From the NCBI GenBank assembly GCA_017434885.1, contig JAFSGE010000016.1, positions 93,642 through 157,641 of the forward strand: a DNA stretch of 64,000 nucleotides, read 5' to 3'. A program made the translations under genes and the position numbers. Source of the stretch: Lachnospiraceae bacterium (GTDB taxonomy: Bacteria > Bacillota > Clostridia > Lachnospirales > Lachnospiraceae). Positions 7,289 through 16,375 of this stretch are shown here, piece after piece (position 1 is the stretch's first letter; the number at the start of each line of letters is the position of its first letter). A model generated the notes under the pieces. That model saw only the letters and a list, made by a program, of their open reading frames with translations, was not told the DNA's origin and ran no database searches.

Positions 7289-8950
7289 TTATGATTGTAA
7301 TGTATTGGCAACACTGGAAAGCGTATTCAACATAGTCCAGTCAAATCGTTCTACAGACTCTATCACAATGATGTCTGCATTTTTGAATGCCTCTTTTGCT
7401 GTCGGTTCCTCTAAATATTTCCAATGCACATGAGTATAATTGCTAAAGTCCTTCGCCATGTAGCTGGTCATAAACAATCTGAAGGAGTCACCGATTACCA
7501 CCATGTTACACTGATTGGGCGAAGTGGAATTGGCTCTGTATATCCAGTCATTTCCCAAACTTCCGTCCACACTTCCCACAGTAATTTCAGGCTTATAATT
7601 AATTTTATATCCGATGTCACCGCGATAATCTTCCTGATTCAAATTACCCATTCCGATTAAATCGCCGCCTAAATGCTCCTGCTTAGTAACAGACAGACTA
7701 TGCAAATCTGTCGTGGGCATTCCCATCATGGAATAAAGTGACTGCACCCCGATAAACGCTCCTAACTCGGTCCAGTGAGTATCTGTCCTAAAGTACGGTT
7801 GCCATTCCGCCTTTGCTGCCTTTAGTTCCTCTATTGGATAAATCAGCTTGATATTGGAATTGGCATGGATGTAATCTATCAGACGCTCCCCTCTTCTATA
7901 CTCATTTACAACCGTATAGCTTGGCATCTTTTCTGAATAAACAATTTCCTTATTGGGTGCAACGATAAAATAAAGTTGTTTTCCCTGCGCATTACAAATA
8001 TCCTGCAACCTCACCATACCGTTTACATACTGGTTCATCTGTTCATTGGTCAGAATATTGGTTCCCAAATAATCATCCAGTGCCCCCTCTTGGGCAAAAA
8101 ACAACCATCCGTCCCGGCCTTCTATGGTGAAATCGTTAAACACTCTCGGCGGCATATACGCAGCGCCTGTGCTTGCTGCTTCCGTCTGAGCACTTTCGCC
8201 ATTCTCACTTTCTGCTTCCCCGGCTTCATCTTCTGTCTTTTCGCTGTCAGCATCTGCATCGTCGGCTGTTTCTCCATTGGCATCCGCATTCTCTCCGACA
8301 CCGGCATTTTCTTCATCCGCTGCCTTTTCATCCCTTTGCGAATCACCGTCTATTGCTTCTTCCGATGCATCTGTCTGCGTATTGTCACCGTCATCTGCTG
8401 CTTTCTTATCTCCGCTGTCTGTTGCTTTTGCGTCCGTTCCCGCAGAATCTGTATTTTCATTTTGCTTTCTGTCATCTGCGTTCATCTCTTTCCCCGCAGA
8501 ATCTGTTTTTCCTGCCGCATCTGCTTTTACATTTTCACTGATTGCATCTGCTGCCACATCTTTTGCCGAAGCAACCTGCGTCTCGTTACCGTAATCACTG
8601 TAAAATACCTTTACCAGATAGGGGCTGATGCTTTCATTGTAAGGCTTTTCCACGGCAGCTGTCAGTTTTCTGTTAGCAGAAATAATCACAGAACGGAACG
8701 GCAATCTGTCATTATAATACGCTTCCACCTCTGTTCCGTAAGCAGACGTAAACTGCTCAGGAAATGATGCCTTTTCACGGTTTTCTCCCAAATCATAATC
8801 GAGAGTTTTCATATTTTCCCCTGCCACCAGCGTTCCGACTCCCCATATTAAAGTAGGCAATACCAGAATAACCATAAATACTGCAATGGCCACCCTTGAA
8901 AAGACCTTTACTTTCTTTTGCTGTTTTTCTTCCAAATTTACCTCTGACAT
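7289..8950 (-). CDS. DHHW/AlgX-like SGNH protein, predicted cell-surface O-acetyltransferase partner
   Basis: 553 residues: a short cytosolic start, one membrane anchor (about 18-38), a predicted extracellular domain, a very acidic Ala/Asp/Glu/Asn-rich stretch of about 130 residues (roughly 138-270), then the SGNH-hydrolase-like domain. Readable motifs are GRDGWLFFAQEGALDDYLG, FIVAPNKEIVYSEKMPSY, FRTDTHWTELGAF near residue 388 (the DHHW-type Asp/His signature) and VVIGDSFRLFM (the nucleophile Ser of a GDS motif). AlgX/AlgJ relatives transfer acetyl groups delivered by an MBOAT protein onto extracellular polysaccharide, which matches the MBOAT gene 13 bp upstream. The glycan is unknown. The acidic insert is unusual and probably a flexible wall-spanning linker. 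Confidence 0.85.
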   Translation of the reverse strand: MSEVNLEEKQQKKVKVFSRVAIAVFMVILVLPTLIWGVGTLVAGENMKTLDYDLGENREKASFPEQFTSAYGTEVEAYYNDRLPFRSVIISANRKLTAAVEKPYNESISPYLVKVFYSDYGNETQVASAKDVAADAISENVKADAAGKTDSAGKEMNADDRKQNENTDSAGTDAKATDSGDKKAADDGDNTQTDASEEAIDGDSQRDEKAADEENAGVGENADANGETADDADADSEKTEDEAGEAESENGESAQTEAASTGAAYMPPRVFNDFTIEGRDGWLFFAQEGALDDYLGTNILTNEQMNQYVNGMVRLQDICNAQGKQLYFIVAPNKEIVYSEKMPSYTVVNEYRRGERLIDYIHANSNIKLIYPIEELKAAKAEWQPYFRTDTHWTELGAFIGVQSLYSMMGMPTTDLHSLSVTKQEHLGGDLIGMGNLNQEDYRGDIGYKINYKPEITVGSVDGSLGNDWIYRANSTSPNQCNMVVIGDSFRLFMTSYMAKDFSNYTHVHWKYLEEPTAKEAFKNADIIVIESVERFDWTMLNTLSSVANTLQS

Positions 8951-8963
8951 AGTCTTCCTTCTC

Positions 8964-10445
8964 CTAGAACTGGAAATAAATAAACGGATTGTAAGTACCG
9001 CTCACCATCATAAAAATACATAAGACAAGCGTTACTGCCTGAATACACAAATCGCATGCCATAACCGGCAAGCTGTATTTTACTTTTTCATATTTTTCTT
9101 TCAGTAATCTTTGAACGCCTCCGGCAAATAAGATACCGATTGCAAACACAACAATCACCTTCATGGACAGGAAGGAAATTACTGTGTAGTAAGAAGTGCT
9201 TCCCGCAAACATCTGTTGCAAATAGGTAACGGCCTGAAAAACAGTGTCTGCACGGAAAAATACCCATCCTACCATCACGGCAAGCATACAATAAATCCAG
9301 TTTATGATTTTTACAGGATTTTTTTCAAGCCATTTTCCCAAAAACAGTCTTTCCAAAATCTGCAACAGGGCATACATCATTCCCCAGACAAAGAATGTGA
9401 AATTTGCGCCGTGCCAGACACCCGTTAAGAAAAACACGATAAAAATATTCAGGTAAGTCCGCTTATTTCCGCGCCTGTTTCCGCCAAGCGGTATGTAAAC
9501 ATACTCCTTAAACCATGTAGAAAGCGAAATATGCCATCTGCGCCAGAATTCCTGCACGGAAAGAGAAGTATAGGGATAGTTAAAGTTTTCTTTAAACTCA
9601 AACCCAAGCATCCTTCCGATACCGATTGCCATATCCGAATAGCCTGAAAAGTCATAATAAATCTGCAAAGTATAGGCAAGGATTCCAAGCCATGCAACAC
9701 CGGCTCCCAGTGCCGATGTTTCCAAAGACCATATCTTATCTGCCACCTCCGCAAAGGTATTTGCAAGCAATACCTTTTTGGCAAGACCATAGCAAAAACG
9801 CTTCTGTCCGCTGACAAATGTTGCAACCGTTTCTTTTCTCGTCTTTAATTGTTCTGCGATATCGCTGTACTTTACTATTGGTCCCGCAACCAACTGTGGG
9901 AAGAAGGATACATACAGGGCAAATGCAAACAGGCTTTTTTGCACCTTCGTTTTTTCATAATAAACATCAATCACATAGGACATTGCCTGAAACGTAAAGA
10001 AAGATATTCCAATCGGTAATACAATATAGGGAAGTCCCAATTCACCCGTCCCCTGCATACTGAGCATATTTTGCAATAACTGCAATGCATTTCCCTCAAA
10101 GGACAAAATCGACTCTATCACCACAACTACCATGTTAAAGTACTTGAATACAAACAAAATTCCAAGATTCAGTGCAACAACCAGTGCCAATTTCCCTTTA
10201 CGATGTGTCTTCGCATCCCCGATGATACGTCCTCCCACGTAATTGAGTGCAATGGAGCTGAGCATAATGAACAAATAGTTTACATCACCCCATGCGTAAA
10301 AAATAAGGCTTGCCACCAACAGAAAAACATTTTTCGCTCTGATTCTTGTCTCTTCCTCTTTAAATCCGGCAACAGACAAAATAAAATTACCTATTATCAC
10401 AACAGGTAAAAAAATCCAAAGAAACAGCATTGAACTAAAAAGCAT
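8964..10445 (-). CDS. MBOAT-family O-acyltransferase (AlgI/DltB type)
   Basis: A 493-residue polytopic membrane protein. MBOAT enzymes of the AlgI class move acyl, usually acetyl, groups across the membrane for polysaccharide O-acetylation. Seen: the RRWHISLSTWFKEYVYIPLGG segment, the invariant histidine in GVWHGANFTFFVWG (near residue 343) and many hydrophobic helices. A good AGGAAGG ribosome binding site precedes ATG 10445. The first gene of a two-gene operon with the DHHW/AlgX-like protein, driven by a strong promoter at 10489-10517. A second MBOAT gene lies at 32768-34144. Confidence 0.93.
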   Translation of the reverse strand: MLFSSMLFLWIFLPVVIIGNFILSVAGFKEEETRIRAKNVFLLVASLIFYAWGDVNYLFIMLSSIALNYVGGRIIGDAKTHRKGKLALVVALNLGILFVFKYFNMVVVVIESILSFEGNALQLLQNMLSMQGTGELGLPYIVLPIGISFFTFQAMSYVIDVYYEKTKVQKSLFAFALYVSFFPQLVAGPIVKYSDIAEQLKTRKETVATFVSGQKRFCYGLAKKVLLANTFAEVADKIWSLETSALGAGVAWLGILAYTLQIYYDFSGYSDMAIGIGRMLGFEFKENFNYPYTSLSVQEFWRRWHISLSTWFKEYVYIPLGGNRRGNKRTYLNIFIVFFLTGVWHGANFTFFVWGMMYALLQILERLFLGKWLEKNPVKIINWIYCMLAVMVGWVFFRADTVFQAVTYLQQMFAGSTSYYTVISFLSMKVIVVFAIGILFAGGVQRLLKEKYEKVKYSLPVMACDLCIQAVTLVLCIFMMVSGTYNPFIYFQF

Positions 10446-10488
10446 AACAGGAACCTTCCTCTTATTATATTACTGGTCATACTGTTTC

Positions 10489-10517
10489 ATTATAAGTCAA
10501 TCATTTTTATGATGCAA
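10489..10517 (-). promoter_or_regulatory. Sigma-A-type promoter for the MBOAT/DHHW operon
   Basis: On the minus strand: TTGCAT (plus 10512-10517), a 17-bp spacer, and a consensus TATAAT (plus 10489-10494). Two TGATG repeats lie exactly 22 and 33 bp upstream of the first base of the -35 hexamer. Confidence 0.72.
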
Positions 10518-10534
10518 GATATAATGTTATAAAA

Positions 10535-10550
10535 CATCAAAAATGCATCA
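10535..10550 (-). repeat. Pair of phased TGATG direct repeats upstream of the MBOAT promoter
   Basis: On the minus strand TGATGCATTTT begins at 10550 and TGATGTTTTAT begins at 10539, one helical turn (11 bp) apart. The same TGATGCA core in 11-bp steps occurs at 29841-29906 ahead of the other O-acetylation operon. A shared activator site is an inference. Confidence 0.45.
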
Positions 10551-10605
10551 AAAAACTGCACACAGCCTATTTCTGCATGCAGCTTTCCTATTCTCTATAT
10601 GTTCT

Positions 10606-11442
10606 CTATATGGTAACGATGACTCCACCGTCATTGGCATACATACTGCTCACGCCTCTGGTGTCCATAATCACAACTTTTTTACATTTGATTTTGGAAA
10701 GAATCAGCTCCTTTACACTTTCCGCCCTCTTCAGACAGTTACAGTGTGTAATCATCAGTGTCTTTTCCTCCGGCGTTACCACTTCCTTCACAACATAATC
10801 CACCATTTTGGAAAGAGCCTTTTTGGTTCCGATTGCCTGTCCGAGCTGAATAATCTCCCCGGTATCGGCACCCATCACCGGTTTAATATTTAAGGTAGTA
10901 GCAACAAACGCTTTTACTCCTGTCAGTCTTCCGTTTTTGCGAAGTGTTTCCAGATTATCAAGCACAAAGTACGTATTCATTCCGTCCCTAAATTTCGTCA
11001 GTCGTCGACAAATTTCTTCAAAATCAAGACCTTCCTCCGACAATTTTGCCGCAAGCATGGCCAGCTGTGTTTCACCGCAACTGGCAGACTGTGAATCACA
11101 TACGAAAATATTTTTATGACCGTAAGTCTCTAAATACAACTTCCTGCCGATTTCGGCACTGTTATAACTTCCGCTTAATTTTGCCGAAAGGGTGAATACA
11201 AACACATTCTCGGCATCCGTTTTGTATGCCTCCATAAATTTTTCCGGTGAAGGACAAAAGGATTTGGGACATTTTTCCGATGCCGCCACTTTGCGCAGAA
11301 AGGAACTCTGATCAAAATCTGCATCATCCATAATCACCTCTTCTCCCACTTCCAGTCCCAAAGGTACATTTTCAAATCTTACATCCCCGTAACATTCCTT
11401 GGGAAATTCACAACAGCTGTCTGCTACTATTTTATAACTCAT
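10606..11442 (-). CDS. DegV family fatty-acid-binding protein
   Basis: A 278-residue two-domain DegV protein. The family binds a fatty acid and, as FakB, presents it to the kinase FakA for incorporation into phospholipid. Seen: the N-terminal DSCCEFP, the ligand-binding segment with CPSPEKFMEAY followed by VFTLSAKLSGSYNSAEI, and the C-terminal domain TLRKNGRLTGVKAFVATTLNIKPVM. A GGAGG lies close upstream of ATG 11442. No FakA-like gene is adjacent, so the precise lipid partner is unknown. It ends 160 bp before the MBOAT start, and the MBOAT promoter lies in that gap. Confidence 0.9.
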   Translation of the reverse strand: MSYKIVADSCCEFPKECYGDVRFENVPLGLEVGEEVIMDDADFDQSSFLRKVAASEKCPKSFCPSPEKFMEAYKTDAENVFVFTLSAKLSGSYNSAEIGRKLYLETYGHKNIFVCDSQSASCGETQLAMLAAKLSEEGLDFEEICRRLTKFRDGMNTYFVLDNLETLRKNGRLTGVKAFVATTLNIKPVMGADTGEIIQLGQAIGTKKALSKMVDYVVKEVVTPEEKTLMITHCNCLKRAESVKELILSKIKCKKVVIMDTRGVSSMYANDGGVIVTI

Positions 11443-11532
11443 AAAGCCTCCGGATTCTAATAATCATTTGACATAGTTTTAATTACTACTTACTATAGCA
11501 CAGTATGCATTACTCTGTAAAGCGATTTCATC

Positions 11533-11561
11533 TTGCACAGGTGATTTAATTATTATAGAAT
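11533..11561 (+). promoter_or_regulatory. Sigma-A-type promoter for the malic enzyme gene
   Basis: TTGCAC (11533-11538), a 17-bp spacer and TAGAAT (11556-11561), ending 53 bp before the start codon. No operator-like symmetry was noticed. Confidence 0.6.
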
Positions 11562-11614
11562 AATAGTGTTGTATTTTTATCACTATTTTATGAATTTATA
11601 AGGAGATGTTTCTT

Positions 11615-12769
11615 ATGACAACCAATGAAAAAGCATTATTGCTTCACAAACAGTGGAACGGAAAATTGGAAACCGTTTCCAAAGCTCCCGTTAAGTCAAG
11701 AGAGGATTTATCCCTTGCCTATACTCCCGGTGTTGCCGAACCCTGTAAAGTAATTGCAGATGATAAAGAGGCTGCTTACACCTATACCATGAAGTCCAAC
11801 ACCGTTGCGGTTGTATCCGACGGAAGTGCTGTCCTTGGCCTTGGCAATATCGGTCCTTACGCCGCCATGCCCGTAATGGAAGGAAAAGCTGTATTATTCA
11901 AAGAATTCGGCGGTGTAAACGCTGTTCCCATCTGCTTAGACACACAGGATACCGAAGAAATCATCAAGGCAGTCACTTATCTTGCTCCCGGATTTGGCGG
12001 CATCAATCTGGAAGATATCAGCGCGCCCAGATGCTTTGAGATAGAAGAACGTTTAAAGGAAATTCTTGATATCCCCGTTTTTCATGATGACCAACACGGA
12101 ACTGCCATTGTAGTTCTTGCGGGAATTATCAACGCATTGAAAGTTGTAGGAAAGAAGAAAGAAGATTGTAATGTTGTGGTAAACGGCGCCGGAAGTGCCG
12201 GTGTTGCCATTACCAAGCTTCTGCTTACATATGGTTTCCCCAACATCATTATGTGTGACAAAGTGGGTATTATATCCAAACAAACAGAAGGTCTTAACTG
12301 GATGCAGCAGAAAATGGCAGAAGTAACCAATTTAAGCGGCAAAACCGGTACTCTTGCAGATGCTCTGAAAGGAGCTGATATTTTTGTAGGGGTTTCTGCT
12401 CCCAATATCGTAACTCCTGAAATGGTTTCTTCCATGAATCGGGATGCAATCTTATTTGCCATGGCAAATCCCGTTCCCGAAATTATGCCGGATATTGCCA
12501 AAGAAGCCGGTGCAAGAGTTGTTGGCACCGGAAGAAGCGATTTTCCCAACCAGGTAAACAACGTGATTGCTTTCCCCGGTATCTTTAAAGGTGCACTGGA
12601 AGGCCGTGCTCCCCAGATTACCGAAGAAATGAAACTGGCGGCCGCCAATGCCATTGCTTCCCTTGTTCCCGATGAGGATTTAAGTGATACCAATATTTTA
12701 CCGGAAGCTTTCAATCCCAAGGTTGCCCAGGTAGTTGCAGACGCAGTAAAAGCACATATTGTACGCTAA
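11615..12769 (+). CDS. NAD(P)-dependent malic enzyme
   Basis: Oxidative decarboxylation of malate to pyruvate. 384 residues, the usual length of the short bacterial malic enzymes. Seen: AYTPGVAEPC with the catalytic tyrosine (Tyr36), MKSNTVAVVSDGSAVLGLG, metal-binding GGINLEDI, FHDDQHGTA, and the dinucleotide loop NGAGSAGVAI. The AAGGAG ribosome binding site fits ATG 11615; an in-frame start 9 bp upstream would be too close. The cofactor preference cannot be told reliably. It is followed after 11 bp by the radical SAM gene, so the two probably share a transcript. Confidence 0.94.
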   Translation: MTTNEKALLLHKQWNGKLETVSKAPVKSREDLSLAYTPGVAEPCKVIADDKEAAYTYTMKSNTVAVVSDGSAVLGLGNIGPYAAMPVMEGKAVLFKEFGGVNAVPICLDTQDTEEIIKAVTYLAPGFGGINLEDISAPRCFEIEERLKEILDIPVFHDDQHGTAIVVLAGIINALKVVGKKKEDCNVVVNGAGSAGVAITKLLLTYGFPNIIMCDKVGIISKQTEGLNWMQQKMAEVTNLSGKTGTLADALKGADIFVGVSAPNIVTPEMVSSMNRDAILFAMANPVPEIMPDIAKEAGARVVGTGRSDFPNQVNNVIAFPGIFKGALEGRAPQITEEMKLAAANAIASLVPDEDLSDTNILPEAFNPKVAQVVADAVKAHIVR

Positions 12770-12780
12770 ACTTCACGCCT

Positions 12781-13800
12781 ATGAATAACCGGAAAATAAC
12801 ACCTCTTTTTGAGGAACCCTCCGTTTATTGGCACGGTAAGCCATACTACTCTTTAGATGCATATTGCAAAAACACCTTTGGAGAAAAAATATACAAAATA
12901 TCTTTAGACGCAGGTTTTACCTGCCCCAACCGTGACGGAACACTTGACAATCGGGGATGTATTTTTTGCAGTAAAGGCGGAAGTGGCGACTTTGCTGAGC
13001 CGCTCACCTCTCCCGAAGCCATCAGGCAGGCGCTTTCCGATGGGAAAATGCGACTTGCCGGGAAACAGACCGGTTCCAAATTTATTGCCTACTTTCAGGC
13101 ATACACCAATACTTACGGTCCCGTCAGCTATTTGGAAGCACTTTATACGTCAGCACTTTCCGATGAATCGGTAGTAGGAATTTCTATTGCTACCAGACCG
13201 GATTGCATCCCTGATGATGTGCTGCATTTATTAGAAAACTTAAGGGGGATTTTCCCTCACAAATTCATATGGATTGAGTTGGGATTACAAACAATCCATG
13301 ATAAAAGCGCCGGATTTATCAGACGTGGTTATCCTCTCTCCTGCTTTGAAGATACTTTTTTTAAGCTTCATGCACTGGATATCCCGGTGATTGTCCATTT
13401 AATATTGGGACTTCCCGGTGAAAGCCGCTGTGATATGCTCCGCTCCATATCTTATCTGAACAGCCTGCCCGTTTGGGGTGTAAAGCTGCAGCTTCTGCAC
13501 ATATTAAAAGACACAGACCTTGCAACGCTTTATCAGAAGGCACCGAAAAAAATATGCACTTTTCCCAATATGGAAGATTATCTTGCTGTTTTAATTGACT
13601 GTATTGAACGGCTGCGTCCTGACATGGTTTTGCACCGCATAACCGGGGATGCGCCTAAATCTCTTTTGCTTGCGCCGCTTTGGAGCAGTGACAAAAAAGG
13701 AGTACTTAACACACTTCACAAAGAAATGAAAGCCCGCCGCTCCTATCAGGGCAAATGCTTTTATGAAAATCAACAGGAGGATTTATGTCAGAACCCTTAA
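12781..13800 (+). CDS. TIGR01212/YtqA-type radical SAM protein
   Basis: A 339-residue radical SAM enzyme. The three cluster cysteines lie in CPNRDGTLDNRGCIFC, the wide first spacing typical of the YtqA/Elp3-like group. SAM-binding elements include GISIATRPDCI and the helix ELGLQTIHDKSAGFIRRGY. Its reaction is not established. It starts 11 bp after malic enzyme without a clear ribosome binding site, which suggests coupled translation, and its last 16 bp overlap the DUF4364 gene. Confidence 0.88.
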   Translation: MNNRKITPLFEEPSVYWHGKPYYSLDAYCKNTFGEKIYKISLDAGFTCPNRDGTLDNRGCIFCSKGGSGDFAEPLTSPEAIRQALSDGKMRLAGKQTGSKFIAYFQAYTNTYGPVSYLEALYTSALSDESVVGISIATRPDCIPDDVLHLLENLRGIFPHKFIWIELGLQTIHDKSAGFIRRGYPLSCFEDTFFKLHALDIPVIVHLILGLPGESRCDMLRSISYLNSLPVWGVKLQLLHILKDTDLATLYQKAPKKICTFPNMEDYLAVLIDCIERLRPDMVLHRITGDAPKSLLLAPLWSSDKKGVLNTLHKEMKARRSYQGKCFYENQQEDLCQNP

Positions 13801-14297
13801 CACTTTATAAATTAATTGTATTATATATGTTAAGCCGTGTGGATTTTCCTTTAACGAAAGCCCAAATCGGAGATTTCATATTGGAACGCGAATATACCAA
13901 TTTCCTGAATCTTCAACAGGCTATCGGAGAATTGATTGACGCTAATTTAATTACCGCACAGTCCATCCGAAACAGGACACACCTTCTTTTAACCAAAGAC
14001 GGCAAACAGACGCTTACCTATTTCGGTAATCAAATCAGTTCCTCAATCAAAGACGAAATCGACGAATATTTTAAAACAAATGAAATTACTCTTCGCAACG
14101 AAGTTTCCGTTCTTGCGGATTACTACAAATCCACATCCGGTGAATACGATGCGCACTTAGTTGTCAAAGAAAAAGGCGTCAATCTGATTGATATTACCAT
14201 TTCAGTTCCCGGAGAAGAAACTGCCGCTGCTATTTGTGACAACTGGCAAAAAAAGAATCAGGATATCTATCAGTATATTGTCGGACAGTTATTTTAA
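13785..14297 (+). CDS. DUF4364 protein, probable winged-helix regulator
   Basis: A 170-residue soluble protein. The first 85 residues read as a winged helix: LYKLIVLYMLSRVDFPLTKAQIGDFIL, a second helix, then LLTKDGKQTLTYFG as the wing and following helix. The remainder is a mixed domain of unknown role. DUF4364 is widespread in Lachnospiraceae without an assigned function. The ribosome binding site AGGAGG lies inside the 3' end of the radical SAM gene, and the two overlap by 16 bp, which suggests coupling. Confidence 0.82.
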   Translation: MSEPLTLYKLIVLYMLSRVDFPLTKAQIGDFILEREYTNFLNLQQAIGELIDANLITAQSIRNRTHLLLTKDGKQTLTYFGNQISSSIKDEIDEYFKTNEITLRNEVSVLADYYKSTSGEYDAHLVVKEKGVNLIDITISVPGEETAAAICDNWQKKNQDIYQYIVGQLF

Positions 14298-14313
14298 CAT
14301 TCCGCAAATTCAA

Positions 14314-14363
14314 AAGGGTACTGTGTCAGTCAGAAAATGACTCACACAATACCCTTATTTTTG
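14314..14363. terminator. Long hairpin terminator between convergent genes
   Basis: AAGGGTA (14314-14320) pairs with TACCCTT (14350-14356), extended inside by TGTGTCAGTCA against TGACTCACACA with one mismatch, then TTTTTGTTTG on the plus strand. It ends the malic enzyme transcript and may also act for the opposite gene. Confidence 0.85.
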
Positions 14364-14383
14364 TTTGTTTTAATCTTACTGCT

Positions 14384-16375
14384 TTAGTAAATTTCACTCC
14401 AACTGCTGATACCGATAATGCTCTTGGCAAACTCAGTATATTGTGCATGCTGAGGCGTATCGATATATTTAAATACTGTATAAATCTGTTTATGACCGCC
14501 GCCGTAATGGTTTAATCCAAAAGCAAGTCCTTGGGCAACTTCTTCCGGTGCATCTGTCTGTCTGTTCAAGAGGAAACTGTCAATATGCGGGTTAGCCTCT
14601 ACTTTGTAGTATGCATAGGCAAATGCCGCCGCCTGCAGTGCCTCACCGGATGTTGAAGTATATCCCTGTTCGCTTAAAATAATACTTCTAACTTCTCCGT
14701 GCTGATTTCTGAACTGCTCCTGTTCCATGTAATTGGTCAGCACCTCAATATTATCCATGGTAATAAAGGACGTACTCAAATTATGCTTTACATAGTTGGT
14801 TGGCTTCCAAATACGTGCCTCTGTAAGCGGTACATTATAAGGATGCTGTGACAATCCCCAGTCAATATTTCCGCCGGCTTTGATGTTTCTGTTAAACTCA
14901 TCCAATACATCCTTACCATCATAATTAGTATTGTTCTTGATGTTTCTGTCCCACTGTTGGTCGATAGGCATATATATTTTGGCGCTGCTGCTGACACTCT
15001 TAATTGCGGTATAGAATACACGGAAGGACTGTGCATATGCATTTACATAGGTCTGCAAATCAGTATGTGCTATATAGTTCCATTCTTTTCTCGCATTAAT
15101 TTCATTGGCAATGACCCAACTGGAAATTCTGCCGTTCCTGTCATTAGAGTACCGTTCTGCAAGGAACGTTCCGATTGCCGCAATATAGTCCACACCTGAC
15201 TGCTCTGCACCGTTAAACATATAATAAGGTGCCGTACTTCCGCTTCTTGCATTCGGGTGCGTCAGCTGTGCATAAGCCCCTGTACAATCATTCAAAATAA
15301 TGGCTGTAGTACTGATACCCTTTGATGTAAGTGTACTGAATACATGGTCGTACTCCGCAATTATCTGACCGTTAAAGCTGTAAGTTTTACCGTTATAAGT
15401 ATAATAAACGGTAGGATGCGCCGCACTGGTACTGGGTCCTAAAATTCTTGACACCGGAATATTATACGCAGCCTGCTTTACCCCCAAATCATCCAACTCG
15501 CCGCCGCGAAGTCTGCTGGGGTCTACAAGCACACCTTTTTTGGATGCCGGTGTGGTAAATACACCGCCGTACTTTGCAATCGCTTCCGGATTGGTAATGT
15601 ACATCGGCTGACTGACCTGCACAAATGCATCATCTTTCTTTACGGCAAGCACAAACTTTTTATACAGTCTGCTGTTAGCACTGTTATAATTTAAAGCTGC
15701 CGTCATGGTCACTTCCGTATTTTTGTACACTTTATCAATGTACTCATCTTCCTCAGAAATCCCTGTATCGTAAGTATCAATCGCAAAAAGATAATAGTAT
15801 TTGTCATCACTGACAGGAATTCCTGCTCCCGACGCCTTTACCTCCACACGACTTCCCCCTTCAATGGTACAGGAGGATATCTTGGCAAAGGTTGCGGTAT
15901 TTTCTGCTGTCAGTTCAAAGCTTTCCGGTCTCTCCTTATAAGCTTTATCCACCGCATCACCTGCTGTAATGATATGTTCAAGTACGTGATTGCCGACCGC
16001 AATCTCTTCCTCTTCCGGCTCTGTCACCGGCTTTGTCTCTTCAATAGGTACCTGAATCTCTTCCGGTGCAGGTTCTTCTTTCCTGCCTTTGCCAAGTAAG
16101 AAAACAATTCCCGCTGCCACTGCTGCCACCAAAAGTATGGCAAGGACAATCACGATTATCAGCCTCTTTTTATTTATAGGATTTTTATTCTGCTTTTCGT
16201 GCTGCTTCTCATTTTGCCGCAGTTCTTTTCTATAATTTCTTTTCCTTTTACGAAGTTCTCTCTTATTTTCTGTTTTCTTTTTGCGATTCTCTTTCTTATC
16301 CTGAATCCCTTTCCTGTTTCGAATTTCTCTCTTTTTGCCGGTAGTTTCTTTTGTTATGCCGGTATCGTTACTCAT
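14384..16375 (-). CDS. Membrane-anchored glycosidase-like protein (DUF5722-type)
   Basis: A 663-residue protein that would face outward. A very basic cytosolic N-terminus (about 1-72, repeated KRE/RKK) is followed by a membrane segment (about 73-95), an acidic Pro/Glu linker, a beta-rich domain, and a C-terminal part (about 320-663) that reads like a glycoside-hydrolase TIM barrel: FSTLTSKGISTTAIILND, SSWVIANEINARKEWNY, KIYMPIDQQWD, IILSEQGYTS. Acidic residues in ANEIN and LSEQGY occupy the places of an acid/base and a nucleophile, but no catalysis is proven. I associate it with DUF5722 from memory. Its start overlaps rarA by 8 bp. Confidence 0.72.
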   Translation of the reverse strand: MSNDTGITKETTGKKREIRNRKGIQDKKENRKKKTENKRELRKRKRNYRKELRQNEKQHEKQNKNPINKKRLIIVIVLAILLVAAVAAGIVFLLGKGRKEEPAPEEIQVPIEETKPVTEPEEEEIAVGNHVLEHIITAGDAVDKAYKERPESFELTAENTATFAKISSCTIEGGSRVEVKASGAGIPVSDDKYYYLFAIDTYDTGISEEDEYIDKVYKNTEVTMTAALNYNSANSRLYKKFVLAVKKDDAFVQVSQPMYITNPEAIAKYGGVFTTPASKKGVLVDPSRLRGGELDDLGVKQAAYNIPVSRILGPSTSAAHPTVYYTYNGKTYSFNGQIIAEYDHVFSTLTSKGISTTAIILNDCTGAYAQLTHPNARSGSTAPYYMFNGAEQSGVDYIAAIGTFLAERYSNDRNGRISSWVIANEINARKEWNYIAHTDLQTYVNAYAQSFRVFYTAIKSVSSSAKIYMPIDQQWDRNIKNNTNYDGKDVLDEFNRNIKAGGNIDWGLSQHPYNVPLTEARIWKPTNYVKHNLSTSFITMDNIEVLTNYMEQEQFRNQHGEVRSIILSEQGYTSTSGEALQAAAFAYAYYKVEANPHIDSFLLNRQTDAPEEVAQGLAFGLNHYGGGHKQIYTVFKYIDTPQHAQYTEFAKSIIGISSWSEIY

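Noticed and set aside
7976-8767. Long Cys/Phe/Ile-rich open frames on the plus strand.
   Set aside because: They are the antisense of the acidic repeat region of the DHHW protein; composition mirrors GAA/GCA/GAT codons and there is no ribosome binding site.
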